From positions 1 through 14,166 of the forward strand of contig CAXBLG010000083.1 in the NCBI GenBank assembly GCA_963976395.1: 14,166 nucleotides of DNA, given 5' to 3'. The position numbers and the translations under genes are program-made. Under the pieces are notes generated by a model. That model ran no database searches. It was not told the DNA's origin and saw only the letters and a list, made by a program, of their open reading frames with translations. This DNA is from UBA11612 sp963976395 (GTDB lineage Bacteria; Pseudomonadota; Alphaproteobacteria; Rhodospirillales; Rhodospirillaceae). Below, one piece after another: positions 1-7,750 of the stretch (position 1 is the first letter of the stretch; each line of letters begins with the position of its first letter).

Positions 1-417
1 GCTTGGTCTGATGACGAGTCCAATGAAGAATTAACAACCCAGGATGTTCCGGCCGCCCTGCATCTTTTGCGTCCCTTAGCCGAACGCGGCGATGCGGAAG
101 CGCAGTATCGAGTTGGTCAGTTATACGAAGAAGCCCCAACCATGAGCCAAAGCGGCGCCGAGGCGTTGAAATGGTACCGGTTAGCTGCTGACCAAGGACA
201 TGCGACCGCTCAATTTAATCTGGGACGTCTCTACGTTGTTGGCCGCGACATTTCACAGGACTACGTGCAAGCCTACAGATGGTTCACATTGGCCGAAGTT
301 GGCTTTCCGGATTTTGATGTAAAGGCTCGTGCCAGGGCAATTAAGGCCCGCGAGGTCATTTCGCCCATGATGACCCCTGCGCAAATAGATGAGGCCCAGA
401 GACTTGCATCACAGTGA
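1..417 (+). CDS. Sel1-repeat (SLR/TPR-like) protein, 3' end only
   Basis: The reading frame is open from the first base of the window, so the true start lies upstream; the visible part is 138 codons ending in TGA at 415. It holds two Sel1-like helical repeats, roughly fragment residues 27-62 and 63-99, with the usual signature AEAQYRVGQLY ... EALKWYRLAA and ATAQFNLGRLY ... AYRWFTLA. Sel1 repeats form superhelical protein-interaction scaffolds, often in the periplasm or at membranes. A TTG at 67 could act as a start codon, but the residues before it (PAALHLLRPLAERG) already look like the helix of a preceding repeat, so I treat the gene as truncated by the window. The C-terminal tail MTPAQIDEAQ recurs in modified form in the two other Sel1 proteins of this window. 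Its partner and exact role cannot be told from sequence. Confidence 0.85.
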   Translation, partial: AWSDDESNEELTTQDVPAALHLLRPLAERGDAEAQYRVGQLYEEAPTMSQSGAEALKWYRLAADQGHATAQFNLGRLYVVGRDISQDYVQAYRWFTLAEVGFPDFDVKARARAIKAREVISPMMTPAQIDEAQRLASQ

Positions 418-447
418 GCGCAAATTGAGATAGGATTCGGCATACAC

Positions 448-708
448 CTATCGAGTCGAAATCATATCTTCCGCTAGGCTTTTACGGAATGACCGATCCC
501 TCTTCAGATGCCACTCCCGGCTCATAGCTTCTCCACGCGTCTCAAATTTTTCAGCATACAAAAGAACCCAGATTCGGCCGCGCGTAGATCGAGCTCCGGT
601 CCCTGCATTGTGGCGAGACAGCCGACGCTCTAGGTCATTCGTCCAGCCTACGTACGTGCGGTATCCGTCTTGTCTCTCATTCCCTAAGATGTAAACGAAA
701 GCGCCCAC
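448..708 (-). CDS. GIY-YIG nuclease-fold protein (UPF0213/YhbQ-like)
   Basis: This is an 86-residue single-domain protein, a normal length for the small stand-alone GIY-YIG family. The first motif is VYI at residues 5-7 and the second YVG at 19-21. The conserved arginines lie in NDLERRLSRHN (24-34), followed by GTGARSTRGR (36-45), and the putative metal-binding Glu is E60 in the GEAMSRE segment. All core catalytic positions are therefore kept. The start is GTG at 708; an in-frame stop at 718-720 leaves almost no alternative, and the ribosome site is weak. Members are annotated as putative endonucleases, but their cellular substrate is generally unknown. It converges on the Sel1 gene (30-bp gap) and is divergent from the histidine kinase. 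The domain call is firm; the function is uncertain. Confidence 0.88.
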   Translation of the reverse strand: MGAFVYILGNERQDGYRTYVGWTNDLERRLSRHNAGTGARSTRGRIWVLLYAEKFETRGEAMSREWHLKRDRSFRKSLAEDMISTR

Positions 709-1118
709 GATCTCTGTTTACCCCACATTACTAATGTTTGAGCGGTATTTTGCGCCGCAGGCCGTCCCAATACGTGATAATGTCATTCGAAATCTAAATC
801 TACGTTTTGCCATTTCTTGTTTTTACTCGACACAACTTCGTTAAAGTAGAAAGATACTGACGCAACTTTATTAGGATTGTAGTTAACTGATGCACTGCTA
901 GCCTATCAAGAGCAGGTACCTATAGGGTCGTGTAGAGTGATGAGCTACGGAGGCTATACCGTCCACACCATAGACAAATCAGTATGTCTACTAGGGTCAG
1001 CCACTGCGTTTGATTCTACTTTCACGCGCATTTGGCCTCTCTGGCCCTCCCGACTAACGCATGCCTGCAGGCCTCATTCCAGCCGGCACTCCCTTTCTGC
1101 CACCCGCGAATATGCACT
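709..1118. other. 410-bp non-coding region between divergent genes
   Basis: This is the largest gap in the window. It should hold promoters for the minus-strand GIY-YIG gene and the plus-strand histidine kinase. It is visibly more AT-rich around 780-890 than the flanking genes. I see three related GAYGCAACTT-like elements 30 bp apart (829-896, listed separately) and a 10-bp palindrome GCCTGCAGGC at 1063-1072. A 61-codon ORF (GTG at 937) ends at 1122 and overlaps the kinase ATG by four bases; its product does not look like a real protein. A -10-like GATAAT occurs at 776-781, but no well-spaced -35 accompanies it, so I do not call a promoter. No tRNA or riboswitch fold was recognised. Confidence 0.6.
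829..896 (+). repeat. Three 30-bp-spaced direct repeats (possible operator)
   Basis: GACACAACTT at 829-838 and GACGCAACTT at 859-868 match in 9 of 10 bases and start exactly 30 bp apart. A third, weaker copy, GATGCACT, starts at 889, again exactly 30 bp on. The second and third copies are both preceded by ACT. Thirty bases is close to three turns of B-DNA, so all copies would lie on one face of the helix, as expected for sites bound by a multimeric regulator. They sit 220-290 bp upstream of the kinase start. Function is inferred only; the third copy could be chance. Confidence 0.35.
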
Positions 1119-4100
1119 ATGAAGCTATCCGCCCGCGTGTTGCTTGTCATGGTCACTCTGGTGCTGCTTACAGTCGGAGCGATCGGTGTCGTGCTTTACA
1201 CCAATCTCGTGCCGAGAATCATCGACTCTGACTCCATACTAGCCCTAGACCAAACGACTAAACTGTCTCAAAGCTTCACTTCGGATATCCGCCAAGCTGA
1301 ACACGATGTGACGGCAGCGCAATCACTTCCCATCGTCCAAGAAATTGCCGACGGTGAGGTGTCCGGACCGGACTGGAAGGCGATCCTCGGCGAGTATTTC
1401 GCGGCTCAGTTAAAAGCAAAGCCCGACTATTTACAATTTCGACTCATCGGCGTGGGAGACGATGGCCGCGAATTGGTCCGTGCCGAAAGGGATATAGAGA
1501 ATGACAGCGTACGCATCATTCCTCAGGCCGAACTTCAAACAAAAGAGGACAGCAAGTACTTCACCGAGGCCCTAAGCCTATCTCCAGATGATGTTTATAT
1601 ATCTGACATTGAATTGAATCGTGAATATGGCGCAGTTCAGGTGCCGCACATCCCAGTAATCCGCATTGCAAAATCAGTCCGCACGACTGATGGAACCGAG
1701 TTTGGGTTTCTCATCATCAATGTAGATATGCGAAGTGTCTTTGCACGCCTTCAAGAAGATGCTCGCGCTGATAGCAATCTCTATGTGGTGAATGAATATG
1801 GGAATTATCTGCTTCATCCTGATCAGACCCGCACATTTGGCTTCGATCTAGGTCACGATTTCAATTTGAATTACGACTTTCCTTCACTTGCATGGCCTTT
1901 GACATCTGATTCATCTGTAGAACTCGATGTAGCAGATAAGTTAGGCGAACTCTTCGTTATTGCCGCAGCATCTGTCGCACCTGCCGGACAACGACGTGCA
2001 GTCATTATCCAAACGATCCCCATCTATACATTCTATGGCAACCTGGTAGCTGCGGGAAAATCCACAGGCATAGTCGTTCTCACGATCATCGCATTCGCAA
2101 TCGCGCTGGCGGTCTTCCTAGCGGGGTCCTTGGCTAAACCAATGCGGGTGATGACCGATGCTGCCAAGGCTCTCACCGAAGGCAAACGGTTGCCTCTTCC
2201 GGTAAACGCTCAGGGCGAAATAGGAATATTGGCGCGCACCTTTGAACGCATGGCAAACGACATACAAGAAAAGACTGCCGAGCTCGCAGATGCCAATAAG
2301 GACCTCACCGAAAAAACGCAACGTTACCACAAATTGCTGAACGAATTGTCCGTGGGGTTTGTTGTATCCGACGCTAAGGGTCGTATTTTGGAGGCCAACG
2401 CGCCTTACGGTCGCATGGCGGGTCAAGACGTTCCCTGGGAAATGATTGGGCGGAACCTTACGGATTTTATCGCCCCTAACGAGCACGAGATTACCAAACG
2501 CATTGCCAGTGAAACGTCTAAAAATGCCGTTGTCAGTGCTATGGCGACTCATGTTTGGCCCAGCGGCGAACGGCGCGCAATTCGCGTTAACACCATTGAA
2601 GAGCGCAGTGACACTGGCGACCTTTTATACATATCTTTGTGCCACGACGTTACCGAACAACTTGAAACAGAGCGAAGGCTGAAAGAAGCCAACAGCATTT
2701 ACGAGAGCATGTTCGACAGTTCGGAAGTGGCCATTATCGACATGGACTATTCCGGCATATTCAATCTTGTACACAAAGTGCAGAATATCGGTTACGCCAA
2801 TTTACGCGATTATGTAAGCGAATCAGATGCCCGTGCCGCTGAAGTTATAGATCTCGCTCAAGTTAACAGGATGAACACCGCCGCACTGACGATGTTCGGG
2901 CGCCAATCGGATCAAACTGTCGAACGCATTGTGGATGCCAGCAAAGACGTCGCCCTCGCATGGTCGTTGGACATTGCCGACGCCATCGCATCGGGTCAAA
3001 AGCGCATGCGCAAAGAGACCGAGTTCATCGCAGCAGATGGAACTCGAATTCCCGGTCTAATGTCACTTTTAATTCCCGCCTCCAGCGAAGAAGCGAAGCG
3101 GGTTCCGATTATGATGTTCGATATTTCTGATCTGAAGCTGGCAGAGGCCGCCCGCCAGGCAACCGCAGCCAAGTCTGATTTTTTAACCAGCATGAGTCAC
3201 GAAATCCGCACGCCGCTCAACAGCATTATTGGCAATTTAGAACTTCTTGCCCTTACTCATGTTGACAACGACCAGACCGAATTTATTGAATCTGCCGCAA
3301 ACGCTTCCAAGGTCTTACTTGCGTTGATCGGGAATATTCTCGACTTTTCCAAAATTGAATCTGGAAAACTCACAATCGAAATCAGCGATTTCGATCCGGC
3401 GGAAGTTATGACGACTGCTGTGGATGTTCTCCAAAGCATTGCGCGTCAAAAAGGTAGTTTTGTGACAGCGGTATACGCAGATAACTTGCCGAGATTAGTT
3501 CGCGGCGATAAAGCTCGCGTACGCCAAATACTTCTTAATCTCATTGGGAATGCCGTCAATTTCACAAACCAGGGTGGCGTCCAAGTGCGACTCACCGCCC
3601 ACACGCGCGCTGATGGCGAGCACATGCTACGCTACGAAATTCACGATTCCGGGTCGGGGTTTGCCCCGGAAATCGCACCAGAGATTTTTAAACCCTTTGT
3701 ACAAGGAAACCGCAACAGAGATTTCATAAAAGGCACCGGACTTGGACTGTCTATATGTAAAACACTTGTGGAAACTTTCGGCGGATCTATCGGATGTGAG
3801 GGCGTTCCCGAAGAAGGCGCTAGCTTTTGGTTTGAGTTTCCCGCCCCCATTGTCATTCCAACTCAACCAACCTCACAGGCCGATCTGTCCGGAAGCAAAA
3901 TTCTATTGATCGGGGAAGAACAGAAAGTTTCTGCGGTAGAAAATTATTTCAAGGCCCGCAACGCGGAAGTTATTCGGGCCAATACTGCAGAAGAGGGACG
4001 TGAAAAAGCAAGACAAGCGGTTATCGATGAACATCCTATTCAATTGTGCGTAGTTCATTTTCGCGATGACGATGAAAATTGGGCAGAGTTAACAAACGAC

Positions 4101-5087
4101 CTTAAAAATCTTGAAATCGTATCCATCTGCTTCTTTACGGGACAAAAGCGAAACTGGCACCGGCGAGCGTTGAGGCAAGGGTTTTCCTTCCTTTTTAACC
4201 AAGTAATGTTGGGATCGGATATGGATCGCAATATAAAACTTATCTTGGGACAAGCCTCCACAGTCGAAGCACCTGCATCGAAATTACTGGATTTCGTCGA
4301 GGCACACACCCAGCTCAAAGGCAAAAACATTCTAGTTCTGGAAGATAGCGTGATTAACCAAACCATTATCAGCCGCCAGTTACGAACATTTGACCTTGAA
4401 TTTTTTGTTGCTCCCGACGGGAGTAAGGGACTGGACGCGATGCAACGGCAAGACTTTGATTGTGTTCTTTGCGATTGCTCCATGCCGGTGATGAGCGGTT
4501 TCGAATTTACACGAGCCGTGCGCACACGTGAAGCGCAGGAAAACAAAGGCCACCATTTGCCCATCATTGCACTTACTGCAAACGCTTTTCGTGACGATGA
4601 AGATAAGTGCAGAGCGGCGGGTATGGATGACTTTATTAGCAAGCCGGCGACCCTAGCCCGCCTCACTCATGTTCTAATGAAATGGTGCGGTCAGTCCAAC
4701 AACGAGCCTTCCACCCGGATAATTGTGGAACAACCCAGTGCACCAGCCGTTGACCTAAATGCGCTGACAAAAATTTTAGGAGTCGAAGACCCCGCTTTAC
4801 AAAATGAGCTTTTAGCCGAGTTTGTTCCCACCGCTCTAGCTTCCCTTGAAACCATCAGCAAGGCCTTGGAAGAAAACGACCAAGCACAAGCAAAAGCTGC
4901 CGCTCATAAAGCGAAAGGCGACGCCCGGAGCATGGGAGCAACAAGCCTTGGCGAGATTTACGCCGCCCTGGAAGTGGCCGTGAAAGACAATGATCAACAA
5001 AAGATAAATGAGCTCAGAAGCCATGCGGCCTTGGCCGTGCAAGCCATTGAAGAATTTGTGACCGAACATGTAAGGCAGCAGGGCTGA
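1119..5087 (+). CDS. Membrane hybrid histidine kinase (Cache-HAMP-PAS-PAS-HisKA-HATPase-REC-REC-Hpt)
   Basis: A 1322-residue sensor kinase (BarA/RocS-type unorthodox hybrid). TM1 lies at about 7-28. A periplasmic Cache-like sensor spans about 30-305 (note GNYLLHPD at 228-235). TM2 is at about 315-338, followed by a HAMP to about 390. PAS-like domains lie at about 402-515 and 525-672. The HisKA H-box SHEIRTPLN has H694. The ATPase domain shows the N-box around N807/N811, DSGSG at 843-847 and GTGLGLS at 872-878. The first receiver (about 924-1045) is degenerate, with H980 where the phospho-Asp should be. The second (about 1068-1190) is intact: E1075/D1076, D1119, T1153, K1175. A C-terminal Hpt carries HKAKG with H1263. 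I chose ATG 1119 because the hydrophobic anchor follows at once; the frame extends to TTG 1032, but that stretch is not protein-like. No clear Shine-Dalgarno is seen. It is probably co-transcribed with the REC-EAL gene. Confidence 0.93.
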   Translation: MKLSARVLLVMVTLVLLTVGAIGVVLYTNLVPRIIDSDSILALDQTTKLSQSFTSDIRQAEHDVTAAQSLPIVQEIADGEVSGPDWKAILGEYFAAQLKAKPDYLQFRLIGVGDDGRELVRAERDIENDSVRIIPQAELQTKEDSKYFTEALSLSPDDVYISDIELNREYGAVQVPHIPVIRIAKSVRTTDGTEFGFLIINVDMRSVFARLQEDARADSNLYVVNEYGNYLLHPDQTRTFGFDLGHDFNLNYDFPSLAWPLTSDSSVELDVADKLGELFVIAAASVAPAGQRRAVIIQTIPIYTFYGNLVAAGKSTGIVVLTIIAFAIALAVFLAGSLAKPMRVMTDAAKALTEGKRLPLPVNAQGEIGILARTFERMANDIQEKTAELADANKDLTEKTQRYHKLLNELSVGFVVSDAKGRILEANAPYGRMAGQDVPWEMIGRNLTDFIAPNEHEITKRIASETSKNAVVSAMATHVWPSGERRAIRVNTIEERSDTGDLLYISLCHDVTEQLETERRLKEANSIYESMFDSSEVAIIDMDYSGIFNLVHKVQNIGYANLRDYVSESDARAAEVIDLAQVNRMNTAALTMFGRQSDQTVERIVDASKDVALAWSLDIADAIASGQKRMRKETEFIAADGTRIPGLMSLLIPASSEEAKRVPIMMFDISDLKLAEAARQATAAKSDFLTSMSHEIRTPLNSIIGNLELLALTHVDNDQTEFIESAANASKVLLALIGNILDFSKIESGKLTIEISDFDPAEVMTTAVDVLQSIARQKGSFVTAVYADNLPRLVRGDKARVRQILLNLIGNAVNFTNQGGVQVRLTAHTRADGEHMLRYEIHDSGSGFAPEIAPEIFKPFVQGNRNRDFIKGTGLGLSICKTLVETFGGSIGCEGVPEEGASFWFEFPAPIVIPTQPTSQADLSGSKILLIGEEQKVSAVENYFKARNAEVIRANTAEEGREKARQAVIDEHPIQLCVVHFRDDDENWAELTNDLKNLEIVSICFFTGQKRNWHRRALRQGFSFLFNQVMLGSDMDRNIKLILGQASTVEAPASKLLDFVEAHTQLKGKNILVLEDSVINQTIISRQLRTFDLEFFVAPDGSKGLDAMQRQDFDCVLCDCSMPVMSGFEFTRAVRTREAQENKGHHLPIIALTANAFRDDEDKCRAAGMDDFISKPATLARLTHVLMKWCGQSNNEPSTRIIVEQPSAPAVDLNALTKILGVEDPALQNELLAEFVPTALASLETISKALEENDQAQAKAAAHKAKGDARSMGATSLGEIYAALEVAVKDNDQQKINELRSHAALAVQAIEEFVTEHVRQQG

Positions 5088-5102
5088 ACTACCAACGTAT
5101 TT

Positions 5103-5125
5103 ACGACTAACACCGCAACGACTAA
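5103..5125 (+). repeat. Short direct repeat in the kinase/REC-EAL spacer
   Basis: ACGACTAA occurs at 5103-5110 and again at 5118-5125, a 15-bp period, inside the 66-bp gap between the two signalling genes and just before the ribosome-binding region of the second. It could be a regulatory or RNA-level element, or simply chance in a short spacer. No hairpin accompanies it. Confidence 0.25.
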
Positions 5126-5153
5126 ATAGGGACGTGCAAAGGGATTAATAGTA

Positions 5154-6344
5154 GTGAATAAGACGATTGTTCCGAAAATTCTGTTGATGGACGATAGCGA
5201 TTTGGCCCGAAAAATCGGCCGCGTCGCATTACGGTCGGCCGGATATGTGCAGGTAGAGGAAGCAAGTAGCGGACAGTCCGCGCTGAACATGCTGTCAGCG
5301 CCGGGCTGCGATATCGATGTTGTACTTTGCGACCTTATGATGCCCGAAATGGACGGTATTCAATTTATCCGTCACGCCGCAGATCTTTCGCGCAGGCCGG
5401 CCCTCATATTTGTCAGCGGCGGTGAGTCCGCTCTGCTGCAAGGCGCGCAAGATACCGCACGCGCCAGAAACCTCAGAGTTTTGGGCACTGTAAAAAAACC
5501 CATTACCGCAGAGAGCATTTCCCATCTCTTGAAAAGGTTTCCCGAACCCGAACAAAAACCGAGAAATACCGACGCTCTCGAGATCATCCAAGATATGGAG
5601 TACGCCATCGCAGAGCGGCAATTCTTGCTGCACTATCAGCCGAAAATTTCTATTTCCGGTCGCAAGCTTGTCGGGGTCGAAGCACTTGTGCGCTGGCAGC
5701 ACCCCGAGCATGGATTACTCCCGCCTGGGGCTTTCATTGGCGCCGCTGAGAAGAGCGGAAAAATAAAAGCTCTTACAGAACAAATCGCAACTTTAGCCTT
5801 GGAGCAATGCGCGAAATGGTCAATCGAAGGCTTCATACCAAAAGTCAGCGTCAACCTTTCTGCCTACATGCTGGTAGACTTGGACTTTCCAGACCGTATT
5901 GCTGGTAAAGCGGAAGAACTGGGCATCGACACTCAGCAGATCGTGCTCGAAATTACGGAATCGGGGCTCTTTCAAGACCTGGCCAATACCCTGGAAATTC
6001 TCACGCGTCTCCGCATGAAAGGTTTTACTTTATCTATTGACGATTTCGGTACGGGGTACTCGTCCATGGATCAATTGCGCAAAGTTCCCTTTGCCGAACT
6101 CAAGATCGACCGCGCATTTGTAAATGGCGCTTCTGAAAATGAGAAAGCTCGCGCCATTTTGGATGGCACAGTCCAATTAGGCCGCGCACTCAACATGACT
6201 GTAGTGGCGGAAGGTGCCGAAACGCAGGAAGATTGGAACATCCTCGAGGCGGCCGGCGTTGATACCGTCCAGGGCTATTTCATTGCTAAACCGATGCCAG
6301 CCGACACCATACAGAAATGGAATCTCGACCGAGAAGAGTCCTGA
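5154..6344 (+). CDS. REC-EAL response regulator, c-di-GMP phosphodiesterase (RocR-like)
   Basis: A 396-residue cytoplasmic protein with an N-terminal receiver (about 7-128) and an EAL domain (about 140-388). The receiver keeps D13/D14, phospho-acceptor D60 in LCDLMMPEMDG, S88 and K115. The EAL domain keeps every residue known to matter for c-di-GMP hydrolysis: E176 (EAL motif), N234, E266 and E269 (EITES), D296/D297 (DDFGTG), K317 and D319 (LKIDR), E353 (EGAET) and Q373. It should linearise c-di-GMP to pGpG, controlled by phosphorylation of the receiver. Pseudomonas RocR is nearly the same length and, as I recall its published numbering, each catalytic residue is offset by one. The start is GTG 5154, with AAAGGG at 5138-5143 as a plausible ribosome site. 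It follows the hybrid kinase by 66 bp on the same strand, so the kinase's Hpt is the likely phosphodonor (inference). Confidence 0.94.
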   Translation: MNKTIVPKILLMDDSDLARKIGRVALRSAGYVQVEEASSGQSALNMLSAPGCDIDVVLCDLMMPEMDGIQFIRHAADLSRRPALIFVSGGESALLQGAQDTARARNLRVLGTVKKPITAESISHLLKRFPEPEQKPRNTDALEIIQDMEYAIAERQFLLHYQPKISISGRKLVGVEALVRWQHPEHGLLPPGAFIGAAEKSGKIKALTEQIATLALEQCAKWSIEGFIPKVSVNLSAYMLVDLDFPDRIAGKAEELGIDTQQIVLEITESGLFQDLANTLEILTRLRMKGFTLSIDDFGTGYSSMDQLRKVPFAELKIDRAFVNGASENEKARAILDGTVQLGRALNMTVVAEGAETQEDWNILEAAGVDTVQGYFIAKPMPADTIQKWNLDREES

Positions 6345-6515
6345 GCCCTTTTCCGGCCACAGCGCGCACCTCTCCCTTGTCCTATGCTGGAAGTGCGAAT
6401 GTTGTACTCTTGGCACGATACTTAATTGAACGATTATATCTCTCATTACGTCTCACGCCGACTGAACACCCAGAATGAATTGCGGATCATTCAACCGAAT
6501 GCTTTACTTCGCCCT

Positions 6516-7274
6516 ATGACACCTAACGAACCTGCAACACCCCGCCCCGCCTCAACAATATTGCTGTTGCGCGATGACGCAGCCGTCGGCCTTGAAGTCT
6601 TCATGGTTGAACGTCATCACAAGATGGGCTTTGCAGCTGCAGCCCGCGTTTTTCCCGGCGGTCGTGTCGATGACACAGACACGTCTTTGGCCGACTGCGC
6701 TGAAAATGCATTTCGTGTTGCCGCCATTCGGGAAACCTTCGAGGAAAGCGGCATACTTTTGGCGAGGCCGCACGGTAGTTCTTCTTTGATCGCCTCGGAC
6801 CACCTCAAAACGCTCCAACCCGCCCGGCCGGCTGTGAATGCGGGAGAGATAAAATTCGAGGACTTGCTCAAGGGTGAGAATCTTACCTTGGCCACTGAAT
6901 TACTCGTACCGTTCGCCCACTGGATAACACCGGTAAATTTCCCAAAACGTTACGACACTCACTTTTTCCTTGCACGCGCGCCAGAAGATCACATCGGCAA
7001 ACACGATGGCTACGAGTCCGTAGATTCACTATGGATATCCCCAACCCGCGCGCTGACTGACGCTGATGCTGGCCGCGGCAAGCTTGAATTCGCGACTCGC
7101 CGTAATCTGGAAAAACTTGCGCGTTGGACTACAACAGATGCTGCGCTGACGACTGCGCGGAACGCTCAAGTCGTTACCGTCCTGCCCGTGCTCAGCGGCC
7201 CCGAGCCCGACGCCAAAGCTACGATCCCCACTGATGCGGACTACGGCGGTAGCGTTTTCTCTCTCGCGAATTAA
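6516..7274 (+). CDS. NUDIX hydrolase, NUDT19-like
   Basis: A 252-residue protein opening with a beta strand and FPGGRVDD (46-53), then the second half of the Nudix box, RETFEESGI, at 72-80. The spacing between GG and RE is about nine residues longer than the classic GX5EX7REUXEEXGU box, which is typical of the NUDT19/RP2-type branch rather than MutT. HWITPVNFPKRYDTHFFLA around 135-153 is another hallmark of that branch. Related eukaryotic enzymes cleave CoA and acyl-CoA diphosphate bonds; the bacterial substrate is not known to me, so CoA or nucleoside diphosphate derivatives is the safest statement. The frame runs back to TTG 6426, but those 30 residues look non-coding and ATG 6516 is preferred. 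No strong Shine-Dalgarno is seen for either. It lies 171 bp after the REC-EAL gene and probably has its own promoter. Confidence 0.88.
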   Translation: MTPNEPATPRPASTILLLRDDAAVGLEVFMVERHHKMGFAAAARVFPGGRVDDTDTSLADCAENAFRVAAIRETFEESGILLARPHGSSSLIASDHLKTLQPARPAVNAGEIKFEDLLKGENLTLATELLVPFAHWITPVNFPKRYDTHFFLARAPEDHIGKHDGYESVDSLWISPTRALTDADAGRGKLEFATRRNLEKLARWTTTDAALTTARNAQVVTVLPVLSGPEPDAKATIPTDADYGGSVFSLAN

Positions 7275-7308
7275 AGATAAGCGAATTTAAGCGGCCAAAC
7301 GCACCAAA

Positions 7309-7677
7309 TTATTGTGGAGCCCAGTCGTCCGTACGCTTTTTGGCTTCGGCAAGCTGATCTGGATTGAGTTGGCGCGCAACATCATCGCGATCAAGCTCCG
7401 CGCTCGCATCACCACCGCGTACCACCAATTCGTACCATTTATAGGATTCTATCAAATCCTTCCCGACGCCATGGCCGTCCAAATAGGCTAGGCCCAGCAA
7501 GTATTGGGCATCGAGATTACCTGCTTCGGCCAATGGTCGCGCCAAATTAATAGCTGTGCGGTAATCCGCGCGGCTATAGGCCTGCACAGCGTCTTCGACC
7601 TCATCGGCCACGGCCGACGAACCATAAACAATTGGTATTAGGAACATTAGAAACGCGGATACAACGACGACTCTCAT
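7309..7677 (-). CDS. Small exported Sel1-repeat-like protein
   Basis: A 122-residue protein with an N-terminal signal peptide (hydrophobic core about 3-19, likely cleavage after AVA at 22-24), so it is probably periplasmic. One good Sel1/TPR-like repeat lies at about 46-83 (ARPLAEAGNLDAQYLLGLAY ... ESYKWYEL), preceded by a half-repeat at 28-45. The tail LNPDQLAEAKKRTDDW matches the C-terminal motif seen in the other two Sel1 proteins of the window. The start at 7677 has an excellent ribosome site, GGGAGGG, about five bases upstream. It converges on the NUDIX gene with a 34-bp gap. The role is unknown; a structural or scaffolding role in the envelope is only a guess. Confidence 0.85.
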   Translation of the reverse strand: MRVVVVSAFLMFLIPIVYGSSAVADEVEDAVQAYSRADYRTAINLARPLAEAGNLDAQYLLGLAYLDGHGVGKDLIESYKWYELVVRGGDASAELDRDDVARQLNPDQLAEAKKRTDDWAPQ

Positions 7678-7727
7678 AGTAGCCCTCCCAAAATCACGCT
7701 TCTTGGAAGTCTAATACTAAGCGCACC

Positions 7728-7740
7728 GCCCTTATAGGGC
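7728..7740 (-). terminator. Small hairpin downstream of the 75-residue ORF
   Basis: GCCCT-tat-AGGGC forms a perfect 5-bp stem with a 3-base loop just after the stop of the upstream minus-strand ORF and about 50 bp before the Sel1-like gene. No T-run follows on either strand, so it is at best a weak or factor-dependent stop; it could equally be an operator. Confidence 0.25.
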
Positions 7741-7750
7741 TAGAACATCT

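Noticed and set aside
776..781. GATAAT as a -10 element for the kinase promoter
   Set aside because: The nearest -35-like TTGCGC (750-755) is 20 bp away, too far for a standard promoter, and it lies over 330 bp from the start codon.
1032..1118. Extended kinase start at TTG 1032
   Set aside because: The extra 29 residues are Cys/Pro-rich and not protein-like, while the Met at 1119 is directly followed by a normal membrane anchor.
2118..2552. 144-codon minus-strand frame opposite the HAMP/PAS region
   Set aside because: It is a shadow of the kinase coding frame with no translation signals or family resemblance.
4055..4666. 203-codon minus-strand frame inside the kinase gene
   Set aside because: It is antisense to the second half of the first receiver and the second receiver, has no ribosome site, and its product is Ser/Arg-rich without any domain pattern; the plus-strand frame has clear motifs throughout.
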